14,275 nt of DNA from Nitrososphaerota archaeon (GCA_011605715.1 JAAOZO010000196.1:1-14275); one strand, 5' to 3'; positions 7,068 to 13,813 are shown, numbered from the stretch's first letter. The notes: generated by a model from the sequence alone, not told the origin. Numbers and translations are program-made.

Positions 7068-8231
7068 CTATAAGCTATCCATTCTTTTAATTACTTCTGT
7101 TTCACTTCCTTTGGTAATTATTGCACTTGCAGCAAAGTCGTGCCCATCGGCAAAGCCATGAGGACCCGTAGAATTTACCAGTAAATCAACAACCGAAATT
7201 GATTTCTTACTTCTTATAAGTTCTTGAAGCTTTTTAGGTGCTCTTGCAGAGATTTTGCAATACTCCTTTTCCAACTTTCCCCAATTAGGGATTTCACTTG
7301 GCATATCTACAATACCAACAATATATTTGTCTTGGTCTACAATATGAGTTTGGTAAGATAAGTAAGAACAAAATGTTCCTAATACTTTTGTTCCCATTCC
7401 CTTAAAAAAATTAGAGGCATCAAACCACTGAATCCTATTAAGCTTTTTTAAAGAACCCTTCAACAGTGCTTCTATGAGCTTTTTGTTTGCATTTTTTCTC
7501 TTAAATTCTAGAGATTTAATTTTTTCCTCAATACTTGTATCTATACCACTTATTGCTGCTTTTATTCCAATTTCTGGACCTTGACTATAGTAGCCAACAG
7601 AACCTAATATTTGAAGAGAAGAAAACATTTCACCCAGCGTAGTATTGAACTTTGTTATCAAGTAGTCGTTCCCTTTTTTCTTTATGTAACCTTTTCTTTC
7701 TGCCTCCTCCACAAGACCTTTATTTATGCCAAGGAAGCCATCTGGAATTTCTTTACTTCCAACCAAAGCAAGATAAATTAGGTCTTCATTTCTTGAATTA
7801 AGTTGTTTAGCAAAGAGGTAAGTAATTGTTGCGCCAGAAAAATCAGTCTCACCTTTGTAGCCATACTTTTCTAAGTTTAAGTCATAAACATTGTTGCTTT
7901 CGCCGCCAGAAGCGTTGTGATGATCGAGTATTATTGTTAGACTATTTTTTGAATTAAGGCTTGAAATTAAGTTAGCATGAGCAGAACCAATGTCTGTGTA
8001 AAAAATTAAGTTGTAATTTGAGTGTAGATCTTTTACAACTTCGGGAAAAATTTTTTCTAGAAAGATAATCTTAACTTCGAATTTGCTTCTTTCTAAAGCT
8101 TCTTTTATAATAGCTCCAGAAGATAAGCCATCCGCATCGTCATGCGTAACTACAACAGCAAAATGCTCTTTACTTTCGTTTAATCTTGAGATAACTTTGT
8201 CTGCATCTTTTCTAAACGCATCTATGCTCAA
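7068..8231 (-). CDS. RecJ/GAN/Cdc45-like DHH-family protein
   Basis: A 387-residue archaeal RecJ-like protein of the DHH superfamily. Archaeal members include the GINS-associated nuclease and Cdc45 equivalents that join the CMG replicative helicase, as well as single-strand exonucleases. Motif I is THDDADG (Asp32, Asp34), motif II is Y-T-D-I-G-S (Asp80), and motif III is DHHN (103-106). Motif IV, expected as V-G-A-x-x-D, reads V-G-S-K-E-I-P-D-G (157-165), so the catalytic Asp is absent or displaced. The C-terminal nucleic-acid-binding DHHA1 motif is present as G-P-H-G-F-A-D-G-H-D (356-365). The start is TTG, and no Met occurs in the first part of the DHH domain. The gene follows the CinA-like gene by 35 bases on the same strand and converges on polB. 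A replisome role is inferred from family and neighbourhood; an independent exonuclease is equally possible. Confidence 0.82.
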   Translation of the reverse strand: MSIDAFRKDADKVISRLNESKEHFAVVVTHDDADGLSSGAIIKEALERSKFEVKIIFLEKIFPEVVKDLHSNYNLIFYTDIGSAHANLISSLNSKNSLTIILDHHNASGGESNNVYDLNLEKYGYKGETDFSGATITYLFAKQLNSRNEDLIYLALVGSKEIPDGFLGINKGLVEEAERKGYIKKKGNDYLITKFNTTLGEMFSSLQILGSVGYYSQGPEIGIKAAISGIDTSIEEKIKSLEFKRKNANKKLIEALLKGSLKKLNRIQWFDASNFFKGMGTKVLGTFCSYLSYQTHIVDQDKYIVGIVDMPSEIPNWGKLEKEYCKISARAPKKLQELIRSKKSISVVDLLVNSTGPHGFADGHDFAASAIITKGSETEVIKRMDSL

Positions 8232-8255
8232 CTTACTAGAAAAATAAAAGTCTTA

Positions 8256-8266
8256 GATTAATAAAT
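8256..8266 (-). promoter_or_regulatory. Candidate TATA box of the RecJ/Cdc45-like gene
   Basis: On the minus strand the bases read ATTTATTAATC, centred about 30 bases before the TTG at 8231. It lies in the 35-base gap directly after the CinA-like stop codon. Read-through from that gene is an alternative. Confidence 0.4.
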
Positions 8267-9061
8267 TTAGCTCTTCTTTGCTAATTTCCCTCCAAGAAAG
8301 ATGACCTTTTCTTCGAGTAATTTAGAAGCTTCAGAAAGCTTATTTCTAATTATTTGTTCGTCTTCTCCATAAATTGTAAGATGAAGCTCTAAGCTTGGTT
8401 CACCTTCAGCACCCTTTGGATGTGACTTTATGTAAACCTCTGGAACCTTTTTTCTAACTTCATCAATTACAGGAGCAAAAGTTGATTCTTTTATTCCAAA
8501 AACGAATAAACTTTCTTCTAAAAACTTGGTGGAACTAAGCTCTGATCTTAGAGTAGACTCAACAAAATCTTCAAATATAGCTTCCATTTCTTTTGGAACA
8601 CCGGGCAAACTTAGTATCTTTGTAGAGCTTACGCTAATTAAGCAACCTGGTGCCATGCCAACTTTATTTTTTAAAGCTATAGCACCCCTTGGAAATTTTG
8701 CCATTTTTATCCTGTGTTGAGTAAGCTGTTCGTTTATTGCTTGGTACTTTTCCTTTATCATTTTTAGAGCATCCTCGTTGACTTCAAGTTCTAATCTAAG
8801 GGCTCTTGCAACTCCTTCAAGCGTCATGTCATCAAATGTTGGTCCCAAACCGCCAGTAGTAATTATGTAGTCAGGGTTCCTTGCTATTGCTTCTCTTATT
8901 GAAGAAGAAATTTCATCTAGATCATCTCTTACGACAGTAATTCTTCTTACGAAGCCTCCGAGTTCTGTAATTTTCTTACAAAGGTATGAAGCATTTGAGT
9001 TTACAACTTTTCCTATTAGTAGTTCGTTCCCTATGGAAATTATCTCAAAGACCTTTGGCAT
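8267..9061 (-). CDS. CinA N-terminal (MoCF-biosynthesis-fold) domain protein
   Basis: A 264-residue stand-alone version of the CinA N-terminal domain (COG1058-like), with the MoaB/MogA-type molybdopterin-binding fold. Diagnostic motifs are S-I-G-N-E-L-L-I-G at 9-17, N-S-N-A-S-Y-L at 21-27, and TTGGLGPTFDDMT at 68-80, followed by a G-V-A-R-A-L helix and a later L-P-G-V-P-K-E-M segment. Characterised bacterial CinA proteins hydrolyse ADP-ribose with this domain and deamidate NMN with a separate C-terminal domain. The latter is absent here, so NMN amidase activity should not be assumed. The usual annotation would be nucleotide-binding, pyrophosphatase-type or molybdopterin-binding. The ATG at 9061 is supported by a TATA-like box 28 bases upstream. 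It is the first gene of a probable minus-strand pair with the RecJ-like gene. Confidence 0.9.
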   Translation of the reverse strand: MPKVFEIISIGNELLIGKVVNSNASYLCKKITELGGFVRRITVVRDDLDEISSSIREAIARNPDYIITTGGLGPTFDDMTLEGVARALRLELEVNEDALKMIKEKYQAINEQLTQHRIKMAKFPRGAIALKNKVGMAPGCLISVSSTKILSLPGVPKEMEAIFEDFVESTLRSELSSTKFLEESLFVFGIKESTFAPVIDEVRKKVPEVYIKSHPKGAEGEPSLELHLTIYGEDEQIIRNKLSEASKLLEEKVIFLGGKLAKKS

Positions 9062-9083
9062 AAGCCTTTTAGGTTAGTATAAA

Positions 9084-9094
9084 GGATAAAAACT
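9084..9094 (-). promoter_or_regulatory. TATA-like promoter of the CinA-like gene
   Basis: On the minus strand AGTTTTTATCC is centred about 28 bases before the ATG at 9061, the leaderless spacing seen at the other promoters of this window. Confidence 0.5.
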
Positions 9095-9150
9095 TTTGTT
9101 TAGTTTAGAAAAACATAGTTATGAATTTATTTAATGAGCTATTGTAAGCA

Positions 9151-9310
9151 GTTTCAAAATAGATAGACTTAAGTGTAGATTGTTTAAAAACATTGGTGCT
9201 TATAAATAAACTAAAGAAATAAAGTTGAAGCATTGCAGCAAATTAGAGCCTACAACATAAGACATAACTATGAACTAAAAGAATTCTTAGAGATTATAGA
9301 CGCTTACTTC
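9151..9310 (+). repeat. Diverged repeat copy A (element relic) in a 487-base intergenic region
   Basis: The gap 9062-9548 contains no convincing gene. From 9151 to about 9310 it aligns with 13436-13602, about three-quarters identical over the best stretch, with differences mostly transitions. The first 20 bases (GTTTCAAAATAGATAGACTT) differ from the other copy at one base. One frame gives D-C-L-K-T-L-V-L-I-N-K in this copy and D-C-S-K-T-L-T-L-V-S-K in the other. Another frame, further on, gives N-I-R-H-N-Y against N-V-K-N-N-Y. Stops and a one-base length difference break every frame. It reads as the remains of a gene or mobile element, or possibly a non-coding family. I see nothing else in 9311-9480. 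Confidence 0.5.
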
Positions 9311-9501
9311 AAAGGGCAGTAGACGAAATATGAGAAAAAGCTACTATCAATAAAGTTAAACGAGACAGGATTGATCAACAAGTAATATCACCACACTATT
9401 GTATCTAGTATGTTTGTACTAAAGCTTGTCCAAACAACATGAACATAACGTACACTTCCTGTTTAGTTACATTAAAACCTTAAATAAAGGTCCCTTTTAA
9501 G

Positions 9502-9510
9502 CCTATAAGC
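9502..9510 (+). promoter_or_regulatory. Candidate TATA box for the nucleotidyltransferase gene
   Basis: CCTATAAGC is centred about 43 bases before the ATG at 9549, which would leave a leader of some 15-18 bases. A stronger-looking TAAATAAAG at 9481-9489 would give a leader of about 35-40 bases. There is no clear Shine-Dalgarno sequence close to the ATG. The choice is uncertain. Confidence 0.3.
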
Positions 9511-9548
9511 AATAGGAACTAAAACAGAGGATCAAAACTCTCTTCAAA

Positions 9549-10277
9549 ATGAAGAACATAAAACCACAAAGAAAGGGAATTATAAAAGAAATAACTTACG
9601 ATAACTCACGATGGAAAATATTGAAAGAAAAAAGAAAAATAGCAGAAGAAATCTTGTCCAGCTTAATTGATGAAAATCTCGATGGTAGCGCACATGGTAG
9701 CTTAGCGAGAGGAGATGTTGATGAAAACAGCGATGTCGATATTTACTTAGTCGAATATGTGCCGTCTTATAAGATCGAGCTACTACTTGAAAAAAGGAAC
9801 TACAAAATTTATAAAAAAGAGATAATTCAGGCAACACCAAAATCTTCACCTAAGGTCTATTTTTACCTTGATCCCAAAGAGAAGATAGTTTTATCCTTTC
9901 CTTTAGCTAAGCTTATGAAAAACGAATATGAATTCTACAAATTTGGAGGAACAATAAGTTATGAAGAAATTTTAGATAACAAAAGAAAGAAGGGTGTTGA
10001 TAAAAGATTAATGCTTATAGTTCCAACTGAGAAAGGACATATTGAATATTCTATTATAGGAAGAGAAAATGAAGTGGCAAAAGAACTAGAGATATCAATT
10101 GATACTGTTTTAGAAAGAGAAAATGTACTTCTGAAAAGAGATAAAATTGGAAGAACTGGAACCTTTCTAAAGGTTGAGGTATACAACAATCAAACTGTGG
10201 AAGAAGTTGCTTTAAAACTTACTTCAACGAACTGGATGTTTAAGAAGGTAATGGAAGAGCGAGGGCAAATTTCTTAG
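9549..10277 (+). CDS. Nucleotidyltransferase-fold (pol beta superfamily) protein
   Basis: A 242-residue protein with an NTP_transf_2-type nucleotidyltransferase core. The signature Gly-Ser of H-G-S-L-A-R-G-D lies at 50-51, and the metal-binding D-x-D is Ser-Asp-Val-Asp at 61-64. The third carboxylate usually found on a following strand is not obvious; Asp108 at the end of K-V-Y-F-Y-L-D is the nearest candidate. Residues 120-242 form a second region rich in Lys and Glu with no motif I recognise. Its E-V-A-K-E-L-E-I-S-I-D-T-V run could be a helix-turn-helix or a small-molecule-binding domain. Similar archaeal proteins are usually annotated as DNA polymerase beta domain proteins of unknown substrate. 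It has no HEPN partner nearby, so a MNT/HEPN toxin-antitoxin role is not supported. It lies 46 bases before the next gene, which has its own promoter. Confidence 0.8.
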   Translation: MKNIKPQRKGIIKEITYDNSRWKILKEKRKIAEEILSSLIDENLDGSAHGSLARGDVDENSDVDIYLVEYVPSYKIELLLEKRNYKIYKKEIIQATPKSSPKVYFYLDPKEKIVLSFPLAKLMKNEYEFYKFGGTISYEEILDNKRKKGVDKRLMLIVPTEKGHIEYSIIGRENEVAKELEISIDTVLERENVLLKRDKIGRTGTFLKVEVYNNQTVEEVALKLTSTNWMFKKVMEERGQIS

Positions 10278-10289
10278 TCTTAAGGATAA

Positions 10290-10298
10290 GTTTAATTA
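10290..10298 (+). promoter_or_regulatory. TATA-like promoter of the FAD oxidoreductase gene
   Basis: GTTTAATTA is centred about 30 bases before the ATG at 10324. It lies in the 46-base gap after the nucleotidyltransferase stop and implies an independent leaderless transcript. Confidence 0.5.
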
Positions 10299-10323
10299 CT
10301 CTTAGAACATAGATAAGAAAAAT

Positions 10324-11688
10324 ATGAACCTTGAAGAAGCAAAAAGAGAACTAAAGGAGTATGGAAGCTTTGATGTAGTTATTGCAGGAGGTGGAACTGC
10401 GGGTGCAGTAGCGGCAATTGCTGCTGCGAGAAATGGAGCAAGAACTTTAGTTGTTGAACAATTTGGATTTCTTGGTGGTAGTGAGACAGCTGCGCTTGTA
10501 GTTCCAATGATGCCAAACCATGTAAGAGGAGAACCACTAGTTAAGGGCATAAGCCAAGAAATACAGAAGAAGTTACTAAACTTAGGATGCGCGGCAGTAG
10601 ACAGAGGAGGTAATGAAGGATGGTTTAATCCAGAAGCACTAAAATTTGTGCTAGAAGACATGGTACTGGAAGCAGGAGGAAAGATTCTGTACTATACTTT
10701 TGTAGAAGATGTTATTATGGAAGATAATGAAGTTAGGGGAGTAGTGATAGTAAACAAGTCAGGAAGACAAGCAGTATTTTCAAAAATCGTTATAGACGCA
10801 ACTGGAGATGGAGATGTTGCAGCTCTAGCGGGAGTTCCGTTTGAGTCTGGAAGAAAAGAAGACGGAAAGAGCCAGTCAATGTCTTTAAGATTTATGGTAG
10901 GAAATGTTGACTTAAGTAGGTTAAGCAAGTTTTTGCTCGAAAACGACAAAAGAAGTTATGTTGACCCACCTCTTATAGAGTTTGCAATGGTTCCTGGTAA
11001 CAATTGGCCTCTCGAAAAATACTTTAACGAAGGAGTTAAAGAAGGGATCTTAGAAGAGTCAGACATAGTTTACTTTCAAGCTTTTAGCGTACCAGGGATG
11101 CCGGGAGTTGTAGCATTTAATTGTCCAAAAATAATTGGAGATTACAAAGGATTCAATGCCGACCACCTTACAGAAGCTGTAACACAAGGAAGGAAGAGGA
11201 TAGGTAGACTGTTCAATTTTTTAAAGAAGAAAATTCCAGGATTTGAGAATTCCTACCTTGCTTTAACAGCACCGATGGTTGGAGTAAGGGAATCTAGAAG
11301 GATAATTGGAGAGTATGTTTTAACTGCACAAGACTACTTCAATGCCAGAAAGTTTGAAGATGCGATCTCTAGAAATAGGTATCCGATAGACATACACTTA
11401 CCAACTGGTCCATTGCCTGGTGAAAGGCATCTTGGTCCAGAAGAGTACCATGAAATACCTTATAGGTCGATCATCCCAATAAAGGTTGACAACTTAATCG
11501 TCGCATGTAGAGCTTTGTCTGCATCGTTTGAAGCACATGGTGCAGTAAGAATACAGCCAAACATGAGGGCTATAGGACAAGCAGCAGGAGTTGCAGCAGC
11601 TCTTTGCATAAAGAAAGGAATAAAACCAAGAAAACTGGATGGAAAGGAGCTTAGGAAAGTTTTAATTGAACAAGGAGCCTATCTTTAA
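10324..11688 (+). CDS. FAD-dependent oxidoreductase (FAD_oxidored family)
   Basis: A 454-residue flavoprotein. The N-terminal FAD-binding Rossmann motif is GGGTAG (22-27), followed by the acidic strand end V-V-E-Q-F at 43-47 and the F-L-G-G-S-E-T-A block at 49-56. These are typical of the FAD_oxidored (PF12831) family. A mid-protein D-A-T-G-D-G-D-V-A-A-L-A-G block (about 159-171) contacts FAD and is characteristic too. Near the C terminus an R-I-Q-P-N-M-R-A-I-G-Q-A-A-G-V-A-A-A-L block completes the fold. Length is normal. No membrane segment or iron-sulfur motif is seen. The substrate is unknown; the family includes poorly characterised dehydrogenases. The ATG at 10324 has a TATA-like box 30 bases upstream. 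The 3' end overlaps the convergent nadE gene by four bases. Confidence 0.87.
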   Translation: MNLEEAKRELKEYGSFDVVIAGGGTAGAVAAIAAARNGARTLVVEQFGFLGGSETAALVVPMMPNHVRGEPLVKGISQEIQKKLLNLGCAAVDRGGNEGWFNPEALKFVLEDMVLEAGGKILYYTFVEDVIMEDNEVRGVVIVNKSGRQAVFSKIVIDATGDGDVAALAGVPFESGRKEDGKSQSMSLRFMVGNVDLSRLSKFLLENDKRSYVDPPLIEFAMVPGNNWPLEKYFNEGVKEGILEESDIVYFQAFSVPGMPGVVAFNCPKIIGDYKGFNADHLTEAVTQGRKRIGRLFNFLKKKIPGFENSYLALTAPMVGVRESRRIIGEYVLTAQDYFNARKFEDAISRNRYPIDIHLPTGPLPGERHLGPEEYHEIPYRSIIPIKVDNLIVACRALSASFEAHGAVRIQPNMRAIGQAAGVAAALCIKKGIKPRKLDGKELRKVLIEQGAYL

Positions 11689-12518
11689 ACCCACTCTCTT
11701 GGATAACGCCAATCAGAACCTATATCTCTAAAACCAAGCTTGAAGACTTCTGGTAAGTTTCTTTTATGCTGAGTTTCTTTTACTCTATTAGTTACCATCT
11801 TAACTTTTTCTACATCCAAATTTAAAGTATTTGATATTTCCTCATCAGACATCCATTTTTCAAACCTTAAGTATAGTATGGAGTCAATTAAGTCATAACT
11901 TAACATTAGCTCTCCTTCTGCAGTTTGGCCTGGCCAAAGTCTTGGGGATGGAGGCTTCTCAATGATTCTTCTTGGGACATTCAAGTATTGCGCAATTTTT
12001 CTTACCTGAGTTTTGTATAAGCCACCTATTGGCAATACGTCTACACCAGCATCTCCATACTTTGTAAAGTACCCAAGCAGTATCTCACTTTTGTCGCCTG
12101 TTCCTATTACTAAGCCATCATGAATTCTTGCCTTGTGATGAATTATTATCATCCTTGTCCTAGCCATTAAATTCCCCCTAGCCAACTTATCATACTTTCC
12201 AGCTTTTTGCTCAACAAGGTTTACTATATCAGTAATGTCGATAGTTTCCCAGTTTTCTTTAGGAATTTCAAGCATCCTAATGAGTTCAAGAGCATCGTCC
12301 ATGTCTTCTTTTGGAGTTGACTCTGATGGCAAAAGGTAAACAAACGTATTTTCCTTTCCCAAAGCTCTTACCGCTATACATGTTGTGACTGAAGAATCTA
12401 ATCCTCCAGAGAGTGCAACAACTCCATTTCTTTTCTTGGCGAATTCGTGTACATACCACCTTAATCTTTTTGCTAGGTACTCAACAATTTTTTCTTCATT
12501 TATGTTTAAGAAATTCAT
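11685..12518 (-). CDS. nadE: NAD+ synthase, ATP-pyrophosphatase subunit
   Basis: Catalyses the last step of NAD+ synthesis: nicotinic acid adenine dinucleotide is adenylated by ATP and then amidated. The 277-residue protein has the ATP pyrophosphatase P-loop SGGLDSS at 37-43 and the N-type family motifs G-T-G-D-K-S-E at 139-145, G-Y-F-T-K-Y-G-D at 149-156, and K-P-P-S-P-R-L-W-P-G-Q-T-A-E at 188-201. The length is that of the ammonia-dependent, single-domain form. Directly upstream, overlapping by ATGA, lies a nitrilase-family gene that matches the glutaminase domain fused to NadE in many bacteria and eukaryotes. Ammonia is therefore probably delivered by that partner. The ATG at 12518 is preceded by a clear AGGAGGT at 12529-12535. 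Confidence 0.95.
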   Translation of the reverse strand: MNFLNINEEKIVEYLAKRLRWYVHEFAKKRNGVVALSGGLDSSVTTCIAVRALGKENTFVYLLPSESTPKEDMDDALELIRMLEIPKENWETIDITDIVNLVEQKAGKYDKLARGNLMARTRMIIIHHKARIHDGLVIGTGDKSEILLGYFTKYGDAGVDVLPIGGLYKTQVRKIAQYLNVPRRIIEKPPSPRLWPGQTAEGELMLSYDLIDSILYLRFEKWMSDEEISNTLNLDVEKVKMVTNRVKETQHKRNLPEVFKLGFRDIGSDWRYPREWV

Positions 12519-13354
12519 AGCTCAAGTAACCTCCTATGAATAGCTCGAGCGTGCTTCTTAAATGAACCAAACCTTCTTGCTCTTTTTATGCTCGTTAAGT
12601 CTAGATCATAAGTTATGAAGTCTTCTTCGTTTGTTTTTGCAGAAGCCACCACTTCACCTTCTGGACTAACTATCATAGACCCTCCCCAGAAAAACTCTTC
12701 ATCTTCAGGACCAACTCTGTTTGCAAAGACTACATAGGAAGCGTTTTCTACGGCTCTCGTTTTTAATATTGCTTCCCATACTAAGCTTATGGGAGGTTTT
12801 CCGTCAACTAGATTATAGAAGTTTCTTGCAGGACTACTCGCTGGAATCAAAATTAAGTCTGCACCAATTCTAGCTAACAACTCAGCAGGTTCTGGATGCC
12901 ATGCATCTTCACATATAATAGCGGCTACATTTACCCCGCTTACAGAAACTGTTTTTACGTTGTAAAAGTATTCCGGACCTACTTCAGAGAAGTATCTTTC
13001 CTCTTCAAAAAGACCATAAGTTGGAAGATAAATCTTTTGATAAATTTGTTTTATTTTTCCTTCTCCAAGAATTGCTGCAGAGTTATAGTATAATCCAATC
13101 CTTGGTTCGTATATAAAGCCAACTAACATATGAATTTCTTTGTAAAGAGAAGAAAGGTCACTAAGAGCTTTAGTTGATTCTGCAGACAGCTCGAAGTATA
13201 AGTCCTTTAAGTTATAACCAGTTAACGAAAGTTCTGGAAAAATTAGCAAGTCAACTGACTTTGACTTTGCTTTTTCAATTGCTTCTATATGCTTTTTTAA
13301 GTTTTCTTTTATGTTCCCAAGTTTAGAAGAGATTTGCGCAACACCTACCCTCAA
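12515..13354 (-). CDS. Nitrilase-family glutaminase, probable subunit of NAD+ synthetase
   Basis: A 279-residue carbon-nitrogen hydrolase with the full catalytic triad: Glu41 in F-P-E-L-S-L-T-G-Y, Lys107 in Y-Q-K-I-Y-L-P-T-Y-G, and Cys148 in I-C-E-D-A-W. The wording around the triad resembles the N-terminal glutaminase domain of glutamine-dependent NAD+ synthetases more than amidases or omega-amidases: the L-T-G-Y after Glu41, the F-E-E-E-R-Y-F after the lysine segment, and the C-E-D-x-W. The gene overlaps nadE by four bases (ATGA), so the pair probably makes a two-subunit glutamine-dependent enzyme. The start is TTG; the next Met, residue 76, would remove the catalytic Glu. A TATA-like box lies about 31 bases upstream, and a GGAG is found a few bases before the TTG. 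A free nitrilase acting on another amide cannot be excluded. Confidence 0.88.
   Translation of the reverse strand: MRVGVAQISSKLGNIKENLKKHIEAIEKAKSKSVDLLIFPELSLTGYNLKDLYFELSAESTKALSDLSSLYKEIHMLVGFIYEPRIGLYYNSAAILGEGKIKQIYQKIYLPTYGLFEEERYFSEVGPEYFYNVKTVSVSGVNVAAIICEDAWHPEPAELLARIGADLILIPASSPARNFYNLVDGKPPISLVWEAILKTRAVENASYVVFANRVGPEDEEFFWGGSMIVSPEGEVVASAKTNEEDFITYDLDLTSIKRARRFGSFKKHARAIHRRLLEL
12529..12535 (-). promoter_or_regulatory. Shine-Dalgarno sequence of nadE
   Basis: On the minus strand the bases read AGGAGGT, a full match to the archaeal anti-SD, ending 10 bases before the ATG at 12518. It lies inside the coding region of the nitrilase gene and supports re-initiation at the ATGA overlap. 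Confidence 0.65.
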
Positions 13355-13378
13355 CTTGTCTCCTACTTAACAAAAGAT

Positions 13379-13390
13379 TGTATTTAAAAC
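13379..13390 (-). promoter_or_regulatory. TATA-like promoter of the glutaminase-nadE operon
   Basis: On the minus strand GTTTTAAATACA is centred about 31 bases before the TTG start at 13354. It is the only promoter seen for the two-gene NAD+ synthetase operon. Confidence 0.5.
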
Positions 13391-13435
13391 TTTTAAAAGG
13401 AAATGCATGAAAAAGGGAATTTGTTGTCATCAGTA

Positions 13436-13602
13436 GTTTCAAAATAGATAAACTTCAAACAGAAGTAAGACTGTTCTAAAACGCTGACGCTCGTAAGTAA
13501 AACTAAAAAAATAAATGTGGAGCATTACAATAAATTAGAGTTAACAATGTAAAAAATAACTATGTTAACAGACAGCTAAATACCTTAGTGAACTTATACC
13601 TT
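13436..13602 (+). repeat. Diverged repeat copy B (element relic) in a 478-base intergenic region
   Basis: The gap 13355-13832 contains the second copy of the sequence at 9151-9310. The alignment needs about seven bases of gaps early on, then runs almost without gaps through TTAGAG at 13535-13540 and on to about 13602. Several differences are synonymous or conservative in one frame: Asp GAC/GAT, Thr ACG/ACA, Leu CTC/CTT and Ile/Val. Yet both copies share a TAG stop after the opening V-S-K and a TAA stop later. They were therefore probably dead already when duplicated, or were never coding. It begins 397 bases before the next gene, against 398 for copy A. Confidence 0.5.
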
Positions 13603-13612
13603 CGAGCCGTAA

Positions 13613-13813
13613 ATTTCTCTAAGTCAAAAGCTCTTTGATGAGCTCATGAAAATCTTAAGCACGTTCGCTCTAACAGAAAAAGAGGATGACGAAGACTTTG
13701 ATAAACTCAAGAGGAGCCCTAAGTTGTTGGATCACGAAAGCTATGCGTGTCTGTCTAGGACTACGCAACTTAAAACTCAACTTGCGCTTACAACAAATAT
13801 TTTAAAAGTATAG
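13613..13813 (+). pseudogene. Open stretch, possible protein relic or small ORF
   Basis: A frame free of stops runs from 13613 to the TAG at 13811-13813, 66 sense codons. An internal ATG at 13646 would give 55 residues: a Lys/Ser start, an acidic E-K-E-D-D-E-D-F-D run, then a Lys- and Thr-rich tail. It follows copy B of the diverged repeat and may be the distal, frameshifted part of the same dead gene. There is no TATA box or Shine-Dalgarno sequence near the ATG, and the TATA box of the next gene overlaps its 3' end. An expressed small protein is possible but less likely. I do not recognise it. Confidence 0.25.
13799..13808 (+). promoter_or_regulatory. TATA-like promoter of the small PH-like gene
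   Basis: ATTTTAAAAG is centred about 30 bases before the ATG at 13833. It should drive the 90-residue gene and the overlapping Sua5/TsaC gene as one leaderless transcript. Confidence 0.5.

Noticed and set aside
8267..9061. Full CinA NMN amidase
   Set aside because: Only the N-terminal MoCF-fold domain is present; the C-terminal amidase domain is missing, so the symbol and activity were not assigned.
9549..10277. MNT/HEPN toxin-antitoxin module
   Set aside because: The protein is larger than minimal MNT nucleotidyltransferases, and neither neighbour is a HEPN protein.
10302..10949. Minus-strand frames of 119 and 85 codons opposite the FAD oxidoreductase
   Set aside because: The Pro/Ser/Ala-rich translations mirror the Gly/Ala-rich FAD fold on the other strand. 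There is no independent support.
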